Shown: positions 8,555 through 18,920 of the stretch, one piece after another
Numbering within the stretch: the first letter of the stretch is position 1
Layout: every line of letters begins with the position of its first letter
Assembly (NCBI GenBank): GCA_947504605.1
Contig: CANNJE010000001.1
Span: 1-64,000 of the forward strand
From: Chitinophagaceae bacterium
Lineage (GTDB): Bacteria > Bacteroidota > Bacteroidia > Chitinophagales > Chitinophagaceae
Length of the DNA: 64,000 nt
Reading direction: 5' to 3'
The notes under the pieces: generated by a model
What the model was told of the DNA's origin: nothing
Database searches by the model: none
Seen by the model: only the letters and a program-made list of their open reading frames with translations
Translations under genes and position numbers: made by a program

Positions 8555-9067
8555 ATGAAAAAAATTCTATTTGCTACAATTCTTTTGGGATCTCTTAACA
8601 TAGTAATGGCTCAAAGTCCTTATGTGACATTAAAAGACCCTAACCATCCAGAGCAGCATATCCTAAACGGAATCATTACCAAATATGCTTTACAAAATGA
8701 TGAAAGCTACCGTTGGTATAACAGTAGCCAAAGTAATTATACAGCTGCGGAGTCTGTTGTGAATACGATGCAGGCGGCAAAAGGAAAAGTGCAGATTGTA
8801 TTATTTGGCGGCACATGGTGCGAAGACACACAGTTCATTTTACCTAAATTTTTTAAGTTGCAGGAACAGAGTGGTTTCCCTGATGCAGCCATCAGTTTTT
8901 TTGCAGTTGATCGCAGTAAAAAAACCATAGGAGGAATAGCGGATGCCTTTAAAATAACCAATGTACCTACAATCATTGTTATGAAAGAAGGTAAGGAAAT
9001 TGGTAGGGTTGTAGAATATGGCAAAACTGGGCAATGGGATAAAGAGCTGGCAGAATTACTTAAATAA
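8555..9067 (+). CDS. Secreted thioredoxin-like protein with a CxxT active site
   Basis: This is a 170-residue protein with a clear signal peptide (MKKILFATILLGSLNIVMAQ). The thioredoxin fold covers about 70-165, with GGTWCEDTQF at the active site and a cis-proline NVPTIIV. The usual CxxC is CEDT: Cys89 is present and Thr92 replaces the second Cys. Such a protein cannot form the standard intramolecular disulfide; a monothiol or peroxiredoxin-like role is inference. Its last 8 bases overlap the 3' end of the convergent mscS-type gene. Confidence 0.8.
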   Translation: MKKILFATILLGSLNIVMAQSPYVTLKDPNHPEQHILNGIITKYALQNDESYRWYNSSQSNYTAAESVVNTMQAAKGKVQIVLFGGTWCEDTQFILPKFFKLQEQSGFPDAAISFFAVDRSKKTIGGIADAFKITNVPTIIVMKEGKEIGRVVEYGKTGQWDKELAELLK

Positions 9068-10181
9068 TCGGTCTGCTTTTAGAGGCTTCGATATCAGGAC
9101 TGAAAATATTGATGTTACTCCCCGCAGAAGCAAGTTCAATTTTCTCTTTTTCTATAAGTTGCATCAAAGAAATATTTATTTCTTCTTTTAAACTGTTGAA
9201 TGCTGTCATAGTGATGGGAGGAGTAAAATATTCAACTGTTATTGTTGTACCATTCCTGTTGTAGTCTGAAAGGAAAACAGAAAACTCCAAAATCTGAGTT
9301 TCCCTCATTCCTATAATTGCTTTTGTCTTTTGAAGAAAATTTTGAGCATCAGCAACTTTTGTTTTTTCCGATAACTCTAATTTTATTTCACCTCTGCGCT
9401 CTGTGCGCATACTCCAATTATCTACTACACTATCCACCATTTGTTTGTTTGGCACTGTTACCAAAGTTTTATCAGCAGTTCTTATTCTTGTACTTCTAAG
9501 CCCTATACGCTCTACAGTACCAGTTACCGTATTCACTTTTAAAGTGTCGCCCACATAAAATGGTTTGTCAAAAAATATTATAAAAGAGGCGATTAGATTT
9601 TCAAGGCTTTCTCTTGCAGATAGTGCCAATGCCGCACCTACAATACTTAACCCTGTGAGCAGATTTCCAATATTTTGGTTAAATGCTGCTTTTAAAATAA
9701 GTAATACCGCAACAATGCCTAAGATAACTTTAAAAAAGTCTCGAAAAAACACAACCAACTGATCATCCGATTTATCTTTTGTGAGTTTTGCCTTCTGTGA
9801 CAAGATCAAGGTGACAAAATCTATTACACTAAATAAAAGCCGAAAAAAACTGTAAATAATAATAATAATAGCTAGTTTTTCGAGGATAATATCAAAAGAT
9901 ATTTTGTAAATTTTGAATTGCCACGTTGATGGATATGTTAATTCGCTGATAGAAAGTATACCAATACAAACAGTAATAAACCAGCTAAGCGGCTTCAGAA
10001 AAAGTACAGAAAACAGTTTGCGGTCTAACATTTTCCAGGTTCTATTGATAAACATATACGAAAGTGAAGCCAGATAATCTGACAATAACCGCTTGAATAA
10101 AATTACCACCATGATAACTCCGGCAACAATAAGCAGACTTTGAATGCTGTTGTCTAATATCTTTTCCTGTAAAAAATGCAT
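9060..10181 (-). CDS. MscS-family mechanosensitive ion channel
   Basis: The 373-residue membrane protein has four to five predicted membrane segments in residues 15-170. The MscS core follows, with the pore-lining helix rich in Gly/Ala (GLSIVGAALALSARESLENL) and the beta domain GDTLKVNTVTGTVERIGLRSTRIRT. A C-terminal alpha/beta cytoplasmic vestibule domain completes it. The family releases solutes upon hypo-osmotic shock. It is the last gene of a seven-gene minus-strand run, 18 bases after its neighbour. Its stop overlaps the end of the thioredoxin-like gene by 8 bases. Confidence 0.9.
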   Translation of the reverse strand: MHFLQEKILDNSIQSLLIVAGVIMVVILFKRLLSDYLASLSYMFINRTWKMLDRKLFSVLFLKPLSWFITVCIGILSISELTYPSTWQFKIYKISFDIILEKLAIIIIIYSFFRLLFSVIDFVTLILSQKAKLTKDKSDDQLVVFFRDFFKVILGIVAVLLILKAAFNQNIGNLLTGLSIVGAALALSARESLENLIASFIIFFDKPFYVGDTLKVNTVTGTVERIGLRSTRIRTADKTLVTVPNKQMVDSVVDNWSMRTERRGEIKLELSEKTKVADAQNFLQKTKAIIGMRETQILEFSVFLSDYNRNGTTITVEYFTPPITMTAFNSLKEEINISLMQLIEKEKIELASAGSNINIFSPDIEASKSRPII

Positions 10182-10199
10182 ATCGATTTCTTTTGAAAA

Positions 10200-11057
10200 T
10201 TATTGAACTGAATAGATCTCTATTCCTTCTTTTTTGAGCAGATAAATCTTTCCGTTCATGGCCCTAATGCTATTGTATCCTTCAAAAAAAGAAGGCAGCC
10301 TGTATGTTTTAAGATTAAGTGATTGTAGTTCGTAGCTTAAGTACTCTTTGCCGGAAAAGCCTGAAAGCTGCTTCCCATTGATACTTACATTTTCCCAATT
10401 CAAAAACGGCAGATTATTTTTAAAAGTTCCATAGTAATCAAAAATGTAAAACCCTTTTTTTGTGTCATAGAGATAAACAAAGTTATTGTTATCAATAATT
10501 CTGGTTGGGGAAGGCACATTGTCCATGATTAGGCGCCAGTCGGTTGTTTCTTGCAAAATTTTACCAGATTCGTCAATCTTTTTTAATTTAAGATTTTGTT
10601 CATCAAAGAGCCAGATGTTATTGTCGTAAGAAGTAGCAATGGCTTTTACACTAAAAATATTTTGCTGTCTGAAATTGATACTGTTGCGCAGACTGAGCAA
10701 CCTGTCAAGAATAACAACTGTAGCATAATTTTTATAATAGAGTAATACTTTAAGGGGATTGGTTACATCGATCAGGCTAGGGTTTCCGTATTTTTTTACG
10801 TCATTAAATACAGCCATTGAGTCACCATTGGCATTGAGTTTTTTTAATTGATTTCCGGCTGTGACTAGGTAAAGATTGTTTAACATATCCACTTCCATAA
10901 AAAGAAAATCACCTCGAATTTTTTTCTCTAGTTGGAAGCTATCGTTGGAAGTATTATTGGTTTGTTTTATTGATTGAATTGCTGGATTTGACTGTGCGCA
11001 ACTATAAATATTTGCTGCACACAATATGCATGAAATGTATAGTGATAGTTTATTCAA
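10200..11057 (-). CDS. Secreted beta-propeller-like protein of unknown function
   Basis: The 285-residue product is not recognised at family level. It begins with a hydrophobic export signal (MNKLSLYISCILCAANIYSC); Cys20 could be a lipidation site although the -2 Tyr is unusual for a lipobox. The rest consists of beta-strand-rich repeats with aromatic, Asp and Asn turns (NNLYLVTAGNQLKKL, DNNIWLFDEQNLKLKKID, NNFVYLYDTKKGFYIFD), similar in rhythm to NHL or other propeller blades. It begins 3 bases after lpxH and is followed by the mscS-type gene, so it is surely co-transcribed with lipid A and envelope functions. Function is unknown. Confidence 0.7.
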   Translation of the reverse strand: MNKLSLYISCILCAANIYSCAQSNPAIQSIKQTNNTSNDSFQLEKKIRGDFLFMEVDMLNNLYLVTAGNQLKKLNANGDSMAVFNDVKKYGNPSLIDVTNPLKVLLYYKNYATVVILDRLLSLRNSINFRQQNIFSVKAIATSYDNNIWLFDEQNLKLKKIDESGKILQETTDWRLIMDNVPSPTRIIDNNNFVYLYDTKKGFYIFDYYGTFKNNLPFLNWENVSINGKQLSGFSGKEYLSYELQSLNLKTYRLPSFFEGYNSIRAMNGKIYLLKKEGIEIYSVQ

Positions 11058-11060
11058 AAT

Positions 11061-11819
11061 TTATACTTCTTTATAATATTGTAATGTCAGGTTTTCGCCA
11101 TCAAAAACAGCATAGCTATTGTGTTTGATCCATTCTCCTAGGTTTATGTAACGGCTTTTGCTGGTCAATTCTAAATCGATCGGAAGATGCCTGTGTCCGA
11201 AAACAAAATAATCAAAGTTTTCTTTTTGCAATACTTCTTTACTGTAAATAATCAGCCATTCATTTTCTTCTCCTAAAAAAACTTCGTCTACAGCACCAGT
11301 TTTAGCCCTGCTTTTTCTACTGAAATAATTTGCCAGTCCAATGCCAAAATACGGCGGCAAAATACCAAAGAGCCATTGACATGGAGGATAACGAAAAACC
11401 TTTTTCATCATTTTATATCCTTTGTCGCCGGGCCCAAGACCATCGCCATGGCCTATTAGAAACTTTCTGTTATTAAAAACAAAGGTTTTTGGTTTGAAGT
11501 AAACAGGGATATTAAGTTCCGACTGAAAATAGTTTTTCATCCACATGTCGTGATTGCCCACGAAAAAATGAATAGCTATACCATTATCAGTAAGCTCGGC
11601 CAGTTTCCCTAGTATACGAACATAACCTTTAGGAACCACGGTTGAATATTCAAACCAAAAATCAAAAAGATCGCCAACAATAAAAATAGTAGAAGCATCA
11701 GCTTTGATACTGTCTAGAAATCGGCAGATTCTTTTTTCACGAATAAGGCTGGATGCTGCATCAGGAGCACCCAAGTGAAAGTCGGAAAGGAAATATATTT
11801 TTTTTGAAGTGGAACTCAT
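11061..11819 (-). CDS. lpxH: UDP-2,3-diacylglucosamine diphosphatase (LpxH-type)
   Basis: The 252-residue calcineurin-type metallophosphoesterase cleaves UDP-2,3-diacylglucosamine to lipid X in lipid A synthesis at the inner face of the cytoplasmic membrane. The metal-binding motifs are in order: SDFHLG (near residue 12), GDLFDFWFE (near 48), GNHDMW (near 93), GHGDG (near 123) and GHRHLP (near 210). The DFWFE signature and cap region agree with LpxH rather than generic phosphoesterases. The gene lies 7 bases after the GGCT gene and 3 before the propeller-like gene. The exact subtype is inferred from motifs. Confidence 0.87.
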   Translation of the reverse strand: MSSTSKKIYFLSDFHLGAPDAASSLIREKRICRFLDSIKADASTIFIVGDLFDFWFEYSTVVPKGYVRILGKLAELTDNGIAIHFFVGNHDMWMKNYFQSELNIPVYFKPKTFVFNNRKFLIGHGDGLGPGDKGYKMMKKVFRYPPCQWLFGILPPYFGIGLANYFSRKSRAKTGAVDEVFLGEENEWLIIYSKEVLQKENFDYFVFGHRHLPIDLELTSKSRYINLGEWIKHNSYAVFDGENLTLQYYKEV

Positions 11820-11826
11820 TCAAAAT

Positions 11827-12255
11827 TTATGGTTTGTTTTTTTCATGAAGATATTTGAGAACATCACCGGTTTCTATTACGGGCATTCCCTCTATACTGT
11901 GGTTGTACCAATAAATCCATGCCTGACTTGGCTGGCCGTTTTGGAAGGCTTCTGTTATAGCTCTTCTGTAAAGCGGTTGCTCACCTGTTTCTACATTTAC
12001 ACCTTCATAATCATCCAATTGTTCAATAGCCCATGAAAATTCTTCAGCATTGTTTACTTCATATAATTCGCCTGTTATAAAGTGTTCATCCAAAGTGGGC
12101 AAAGCAACGGGGTATTCACCTTTATCAAAAAACTGTCCTTTTACAACTGCTTCACCCAATAAATGAAAGTACTGGGTAAGGTAATTATAAATTGGATTGC
12201 GAAATCCACTTCGCAAAGAGCCATATACAAATAATTGAAAAGTAGTTGTGTTCAT
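11827..12255 (-). CDS. Gamma-glutamylcyclotransferase (GGCT/AIG2-like) family protein
   Basis: The 142-residue protein shows the GGCT fold: YGSLR at residues 11-15 forms the substrate-binding loop, and Glu84 in DDYEGV is at the position of the catalytic acid. Family members cyclise gamma-glutamyl amines or amino acids to 5-oxoproline; YtfP-like bacterial members are mostly uncharacterised. The length is typical. It lies 24 bases after lutC and 7 before lpxH within one minus-strand run. The substrate is unknown. Confidence 0.83.
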   Translation of the reverse strand: MNTTTFQLFVYGSLRSGFRNPIYNYLTQYFHLLGEAVVKGQFFDKGEYPVALPTLDEHFITGELYEVNNAEEFSWAIEQLDDYEGVNVETGEQPLYRRAITEAFQNGQPSQAWIYWYNHSIEGMPVIETGDVLKYLHEKNKP

Positions 12256-12279
12256 CGTATAAATATTTTGAGGCCGGAA

Positions 12280-12903
12280 TTAGCTTTCTACCAAAAAGCA
12301 ATATACTTCTTTTGGCCCATGAACGCCTGTTACCAAAGTTTTTTCAATATCCGCTGTTCGGCTAGGGCCTGTAGCAAATGTTATAAAGGAAGGGAAGTTG
12401 TCTGTATATTTTTCCTTTAAAAAAACAAGCGCTTCTTTCACATCAAAGACCAATTGGCTGTTGTAAGCAATACAAATATGTATGGGTGCATAAACGCTGG
12501 TAGTGCGTCCGCTTTCTTGAGCAGCACTCATAACAATACTACCTGTTCTGGCAACTAGGTACTCACATCCAGTTATCGAAACATCGCATCCGGCAAGATC
12601 TTCGCCCGCTTCTAAGCCGAAGGTTGCTATCAATTTTTCTTCTTTGCAATAAATGTTTTTCCAACCTTTTTCTTGTATCAATAACTGAATTTGCGCTTGC
12701 AGGTCTTTTTCATCAATACAAAAAGCAAATTTCCCCTGCAGTTTTGTAAATTCTTCGGCAAAGACAATAGCATTGTCATCTTGCGCAGGGGTATAGAGAC
12801 TTTGCCCTCCTTCGCTGTTGGGAAAAGGTAAAGGCACTGGATTACTCAGTGCCTTCCTTATTCTTCTTAAAATATTCTCTTTAGCTGCTGTTACTGCTGC
12901 CAT
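12280..12903 (-). CDS. lutC: LUD-domain protein, LutC-type (lactate utilization)
   Basis: The 207-residue protein matches LutC/YkgG: an N-terminal helix (AAKENILRRIRKAL), then the LUD domain with DVSITGCEYLVARTGSIV and the C-terminal ATGPSRTADIEKTLVTGVHGP. In characterised systems LutABC oxidises L-lactate to pyruvate through an iron-sulfur complex, with LutC as a non-metal subunit. Here it sits between ftsH (9 bases upstream) and the GGCT gene, far from lutB at 29294-30679. No lutA is present in the window. The role in lactate use is family knowledge, and the complex partner is inferred. Confidence 0.85.
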   Translation of the reverse strand: MAAVTAAKENILRRIRKALSNPVPLPFPNSEGGQSLYTPAQDDNAIVFAEEFTKLQGKFAFCIDEKDLQAQIQLLIQEKGWKNIYCKEEKLIATFGLEAGEDLAGCDVSITGCEYLVARTGSIVMSAAQESGRTTSVYAPIHICIAYNSQLVFDVKEALVFLKEKYTDNFPSFITFATGPSRTADIEKTLVTGVHGPKEVYCFLVES

Positions 12904-12912
12904 TGTTTAAAA

Positions 12913-15021
<2,109 letters not shown>

Positions 15022-15055
15022 TGCTGATTGAGTAATTACAGGGAAATTAAAAAAA

Positions 15056-15463
15056 TTATTTATCTGGGTGTTCCATCGCAGGAGCATCGCTCCACATTTC
15101 TTCTAATTGGTAAAATTTTCTTGGTTCTGGCAACATTACATGAACCACAACATTTACATAATCAATCAAAATCCATTGTTCGCCCTGTCTTCCCTCGTGC
15201 TTGTAAGCTGATTCGCCGGCATTTTCCTTTACTTCAAATTCTATATTATCTGCAATTGCTTTCAACTGGGTTGGGTTGGTAGCTTCACATATTATAAAAA
15301 AATCAGACACAGCCTCGTGTATTTTTCGAAGATCCAGGCTTACTACGTTTTGGCCTTTTTTCTCATGAATAGCATGAATGATAGCTTTAAAAATTTTACT
15401 GCTTCTTGAGAGCCGGGTCAGACTGCTTTTTTTTCGACTCTTTAATACGTCCAGATTGTTCAA
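15056..15463 (-). CDS. rsfS: Ribosomal silencing factor RsfS
   Basis: The 135-residue protein carries the RsfS/Iojap core: VVSLDLRKIHEAVSDFFIICEATNPTQ in part (key residues DFFIICEA), then a C-terminal GEQWILIDYVNVVVHVM. RsfS binds ribosomal protein L14 (uL14) and blocks subunit joining when nutrients are short. The N-terminal 25 residues (SRKKSSLTRLSRSSK) are basic and longer than usual; a start at a later codon is possible but no ATG is nearby. It heads the run rsfS-ftsH-lutC-GGCT-lpxH-propeller-mscS and diverges from birA. Confidence 0.92.
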   Translation of the reverse strand: MNNLDVLKSRKKSSLTRLSRSSKIFKAIIHAIHEKKGQNVVSLDLRKIHEAVSDFFIICEATNPTQLKAIADNIEFEVKENAGESAYKHEGRQGEQWILIDYVNVVVHVMLPEPRKFYQLEEMWSDAPAMEHPDK

Positions 15464-15544
15464 ATGAATGATTGTTTATTTGGTTAATTAACACGGGCAT
15501 TGCCATGTAGCTGAAGCTAAAAACCATTAGCTTGCAAATTATAT

Positions 15545-15552
15545 CAAAAATA
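15545..15552 (-). promoter_or_regulatory. Possible -7 element for the rsfS-ftsH operon
   Basis: The minus strand reads TATTTTTG (exact TAnnTTTG), about 80 bases before the rsfS start. The -33 region reads GTTAACG rather than TTTG, so support is weak. Confidence 0.3.
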
Positions 15553-15583
15553 CTACTTCTTTCTTTTACGTTAACGGTAATAT

Positions 15584-16321
15584 ATGAAACAAAGCCGATT
15601 ATTTAATATTCTTGATAGCGTTGATAGTACCAACAACTATGCCATGGCAAAGGTTCATGAAGGATTGGCTACTCATGGAATGGCATGGTTTGCCCACGAC
15701 CAAACAGCAGGTAGAGGGCAAAGGGGTAAAGAATGGACTAGTAATCCAGGAAAGAACATCATTTTAAGTATTGTTTTAAGGCCTGAACTCATTTTCAGGG
15801 CATTGCCTTTTCAGTTTAGCGCCTTTATAGCAATTTGTTGTTATGAATTCCTTCAGAAAACTACCGGCCAGAATTTTTTTATCAAATGGCCCAATGATAT
15901 ATACTGGCGTGACAGAAAGGCAGTAGGGATATTGATAGAAAATAGTTTTCAGGGCTCTGAGTGGAAATGGGCAGTTGTAGGGATTGGTATCAATGTAAAC
16001 CAAATGAAGTTTAATAAGGATGTGCCAAAAGCGGTTTCATTACATGAAATAACAGGCGAAGAATACGAACCTGTTTTACTTGCAAAACAACTTCATGAAT
16101 ATATTTTAAATAAATACAATTTGCTTACTGAGGTTAGTATCAAGACTATTATGCCCCTTTATAACGAACTGCTGTATAAAAAAAATGAATTGGTAAAACT
16201 TCGAAAAGATTCTGCTGTTTTTTCTACCAATATCAGAACAGTAAATGATGCTGGTCAATTAATAACAGAGGATACCATGGAGCGTAACTTTGATTTTGGT
16301 ACCGTGGAGTGGATATTCTAA
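15584..16321 (+). CDS. birA: Biotin-[acetyl-CoA-carboxylase] ligase
   Basis: The 245-residue enzyme activates biotin with ATP and attaches it to the carboxylase carrier protein. The biotin and ATP site is intact: SVDSTNNYA near residues 12-20, GRGQRG at 43-48, and KWPNDIYW with KAVGILIE further on. VVGIGINVNQ closes the catalytic core, and a C-terminal SH3-like domain follows. There is no N-terminal helix-turn-helix, so unlike E. coli BirA it should not act as a repressor. It is a single plus-strand gene between the divergent rsfS operon and the convergent HExxH gene, whose 3' end is only 3 bases away. Confidence 0.94.
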   Translation: MKQSRLFNILDSVDSTNNYAMAKVHEGLATHGMAWFAHDQTAGRGQRGKEWTSNPGKNIILSIVLRPELIFRALPFQFSAFIAICCYEFLQKTTGQNFFIKWPNDIYWRDRKAVGILIENSFQGSEWKWAVVGIGINVNQMKFNKDVPKAVSLHEITGEEYEPVLLAKQLHEYILNKYNLLTEVSIKTIMPLYNELLYKKNELVKLRKDSAVFSTNIRTVNDAGQLITEDTMERNFDFGTVEWIF

Positions 16322-16324
16322 ACG

Positions 16325-16636
16325 TCAAAGTTCCTGCTCAGCCAGCCTTGCTTCAATCTCGTATTTATTGTTATAATATCCATTTCTTAAACTTTCCATT
16401 AAATACTTGAAAATAAAAGTCAAAAAGCCATTATCCTCGAACTGTTTTATATGACAGATCTCATGATTGAGCCATCGCTTATTTTTTAAAAAATCTTCCT
16501 TTTTAGTATTGTGCAAATGAATAGTGTGGCCTAATACAATGGCTACAGAACTTGTATTCAGTTTCCAAGCGGCTATGTGGGCTAAGAGTGATTTTTCCTT
16601 AATAAAATAGTGAATCTGATTGTTGTTATTTTTCAT
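16325..16636 (-). CDS. Small HExxH-motif protein (DUF4157-like)
   Basis: The 103-residue protein carries HEICH, matching the zinc-metallopeptidase motif HExxH, followed by IKQFEDNGFLTFIFKYLMES and a late Glu-rich segment YEIEARLAEQE that could hold a third ligand. It has no signal peptide and no full gluzincin domain, so protease activity is uncertain. ATG 16636 overlaps the bcp stop by 11 bases, which suggests translational coupling and argues against the longer frame opening at 16702. DUF4157-like is a tentative assignment from the motif and its context. Confidence 0.65.
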   Translation of the reverse strand: MKNNNNQIHYFIKEKSLLAHIAAWKLNTSSVAIVLGHTIHLHNTKKEDFLKNKRWLNHEICHIKQFEDNGFLTFIFKYLMESLRNGYYNNKYEIEARLAEQEL

Positions 16637-17108
16637 CACTTTCGACAGCATCCCAGGCTTCCAGTATTTCTTCTGCATGCTGCTTGCTTTTTGGTTTAAC
16701 AATTACTTTTTTGATGATTCCTTTTTCATTAATTAAAAAAGTAGTGCGATGCAGACCGAGGTATTTTTTTCCGTACAATTGTTTTTCTCCCCAAACTCCA
16801 AATTTATCTATAATGCTGTGTTCTGTATCTGCAATAATGGTAAAGGGCAAGTCATATTTCTCTTCAAATTTTTTATGTTTGTTTACATCATCAGGGCTGA
16901 TACCAATAATATTAATCCCTTTTTTTTTGAGTAATGCAAAATTGTCTCTGATGTTGCAGGCTTGCACGGTGCAGGTGGGTGTATTGTCCTGTGGGTAAAA
17001 ATAAAGCACTAATTTTTTACCTTTAAAATCTGTCGACGAAACAGTTGCGCCATTTTGATTTTTTCCTTTAAATGCGGGTGCTTTTTTTCCTTCTTCTAAG
17101 ATTGTCAT
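16626..17108 (-). CDS. bcp: Thioredoxin-dependent thiol peroxidase (Bcp/PrxQ)
   Basis: The 160-residue peroxiredoxin reduces hydrogen peroxide and organic hydroperoxides with thioredoxin. The peroxidatic Cys46 lies in TPTCTVQAC with the resolving Cys51 five residues later, the hallmark of the alpha-helical-resolving Bcp/PrxQ group. The IIGISPDD and RTTFLINEKGII motifs are also present. The length is typical. It begins 9 bases after the large M23 gene and overlaps the HExxH gene by 11 bases, so the three form one transcript. Confidence 0.94.
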   Translation of the reverse strand: MTILEEGKKAPAFKGKNQNGATVSSTDFKGKKLVLYFYPQDNTPTCTVQACNIRDNFALLKKKGINIIGISPDDVNKHKKFEEKYDLPFTIIADTEHSIIDKFGVWGEKQLYGKKYLGLHRTTFLINEKGIIKKVIVKPKSKQHAEEILEAWDAVESDEK

Positions 17109-17117
17109 ATTTATTTT

Positions 17118-18833
17118 TTATCTGGTAAAGTTGTAAATTTTCTTAGTGATATTTCCTACCTGGTCTTCTGCTGTTATTACTAACTCATGTTGGCCCGGGG
17201 GGCAAAACTCATCAAAACGGTAAATAAAATTTCTTCCTTTATCATTGGTGAATCTCAGCCATTTTCCATCCAGCAATGCATTGAATTCTTTAATATCTTC
17301 CGTATCATCAGTAATAACAAATAATATTCTGGATAGTTTAGAGGCATTCATTCCATTGGAAAATCCAACAGCGTTAATAGAAGGAGGGGTACTGTCTATT
17401 AATAACCGAAAATTGCCAAATTCTCTGAATGCGGCTTTATACCAGCCATTTTCATAATCGGCTTTTTTATAATCAGTTTTCGGGCCATAAGAACGAAACA
17501 TTACTATTTTGCCTGTGTCTTTCCATAGAAAATCTTCTTTTATTTTTAGCGTAAAATAACTCTGCAACGGAATCGTAGCATTGTGTATTTGATAAATTGG
17601 TTTGCCTTTTAAATCCTTTGTTTCATTGTATTTAAAATAAAAAGAATCGTAGATCGCATTTTCGCCAAGGTAGAAGTGGACATGATCATTTTCAAAAACA
17701 TTGATAAAGCCTGGATGAAATTGTTTTTGTGATGTAGCTGCAAAAATTGGTTTGTTTGTGATTGTTGTATTTTTTTCTATTTCAAAATGGATTTTAGAGA
17801 TATTGCCGTTAGGATCAGCAACAGTAATTTTAATATCATGTTCAGGTTTATCTTCAAAACTTACTATACCATTGCTTTCATTTGTTTTATAAAAACCATC
17901 TGTGTAGCCTGGCAATTTAGATAAGTGCTGAAGATATGCTCCACCGCCAGCCCTTAGTTTGAAATCAATATGTGCATTCAGATAGCGGGTTTCTGCATAA
18001 CTGATATTGTCCATTTGAAACCCGGCAATAGGTTTATCCTCATTATAAACTACCGCTTCATAAATACCATTTTGATTGGTAGAGCCTGTATAGTAGTCAA
18101 AAGCAGATATAGCAAAACTTACCTTATCTGTATTTACCATTATCTTTCCCAAAGCCGGTTGATACAAGCCATTTACTTTTTTTAATGGGTAAATTTTTGG
18201 GGTTTGTTCATATGTACTTACTGTTCTATCGTAAACGGCTAAACGAATTATATTGGGAGCAATATTGTCGGCAATAGGGAACCCCATTAATAACGGATTT
18301 AATACTTTATCCGTTTTAGTATTCCTTATTTCAAAATGAAGATGCGGTCCCTGCGAGCCACCCGTATTTCCGCTAAATGCAATGAGATCTCCCTGGTTTA
18401 GAGGAAACAGATTGGAGGGGATATCTAAAAAAACATTCCATTTTTTCAATTTATACTGCTGTTCTTTTACGTATTGTTCCAATGCAGGATAAAAATCATT
18501 TAGGTGTGCATATAGGGTCGTTAATCCGTTTGGGTGATTGACATAAATAGCCCTTCCAAAACCCGATGCTTCTATTTTCACTTTGGCTATATATCCACTA
18601 GCTGCTGCATAAACAGGTTTGTTTTCTACCTGGTCAGTTCTACAGTCTAGTCCCATATGAAAATGATTGGGTCTAAGTTCTCCAAAGTTCGCTACAAGAC
18701 CTATTTTTGCACCTACAGGCCATTGGAAATATTGCTGAGGGTAGTCTTTTTTTTCAAAATATTGGGCCTGTACATTTGCCGAAATCAGTGATAGCGCTAT
18801 AAAACCATATAAAACTGTTAAATCTTTTCTCAT
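17118..18833 (-). CDS. Large secreted M23 family peptidase
   Basis: The 571-residue protein has a signal peptide (residues 1-23, ending NVQAQ). The M23 domain falls near the N-terminus rather than the C-terminus: HxxxD in HMGLD (near 59), LYAHL, and HxH in HLHFE (near 162). A long beta-rich C-terminal region of about 390 residues with immunoglobulin-like or carbohydrate-binding strands follows. The zinc ligands are intact, so peptidoglycan endopeptidase activity is likely. It heads the bcp operon and diverges from the MORN-repeat gene. Confidence 0.88.
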   Translation of the reverse strand: MRKDLTVLYGFIALSLISANVQAQYFEKKDYPQQYFQWPVGAKIGLVANFGELRPNHFHMGLDCRTDQVENKPVYAAASGYIAKVKIEASGFGRAIYVNHPNGLTTLYAHLNDFYPALEQYVKEQQYKLKKWNVFLDIPSNLFPLNQGDLIAFSGNTGGSQGPHLHFEIRNTKTDKVLNPLLMGFPIADNIAPNIIRLAVYDRTVSTYEQTPKIYPLKKVNGLYQPALGKIMVNTDKVSFAISAFDYYTGSTNQNGIYEAVVYNEDKPIAGFQMDNISYAETRYLNAHIDFKLRAGGGAYLQHLSKLPGYTDGFYKTNESNGIVSFEDKPEHDIKITVADPNGNISKIHFEIEKNTTITNKPIFAATSQKQFHPGFINVFENDHVHFYLGENAIYDSFYFKYNETKDLKGKPIYQIHNATIPLQSYFTLKIKEDFLWKDTGKIVMFRSYGPKTDYKKADYENGWYKAAFREFGNFRLLIDSTPPSINAVGFSNGMNASKLSRILFVITDDTEDIKEFNALLDGKWLRFTNDKGRNFIYRFDEFCPPGQHELVITAEDQVGNITKKIYNFTR

Positions 18834-18838
18834 TCAGT

Positions 18839-18868
18839 TTTGATTAACTTATATAATCCATATTTTTA
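18839..18868 (+). promoter_or_regulatory. Possible promoter for the MORN-repeat gene
   Basis: TTTG at 18839-18842 is followed after 18 bases by TATTTTTA at 18861-18868, one base off TAnnTTTG. It lies about 50 bases before the ATG at 18921. Spacing fits the Bacteroidetes consensus. Confidence 0.4.
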
Positions 18869-18894
18869 ATTTTAAAATAACCAACCATCATATT

Positions 18895-18902
18895 CAAATT
18901 TA
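18895..18902 (-). promoter_or_regulatory. Possible -7 element for the M23-bcp operon
   Basis: The minus strand reads TAAATTTG, an exact TAnnTTTG, about 60 bases before the ATG at 18833. The -33 region reads TTTC and lies inside the start of the divergent gene. Confidence 0.27.
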
Positions 18903-18920
18903 ATCCAAAACTACACGCTC

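Noticed and set aside
9060..9067. Eight-base convergent gene overlap as a frameshift sign
   Set aside because: Both proteins end naturally with family-typical lengths; short convergent overlaps are common (another is at 27973-27995).
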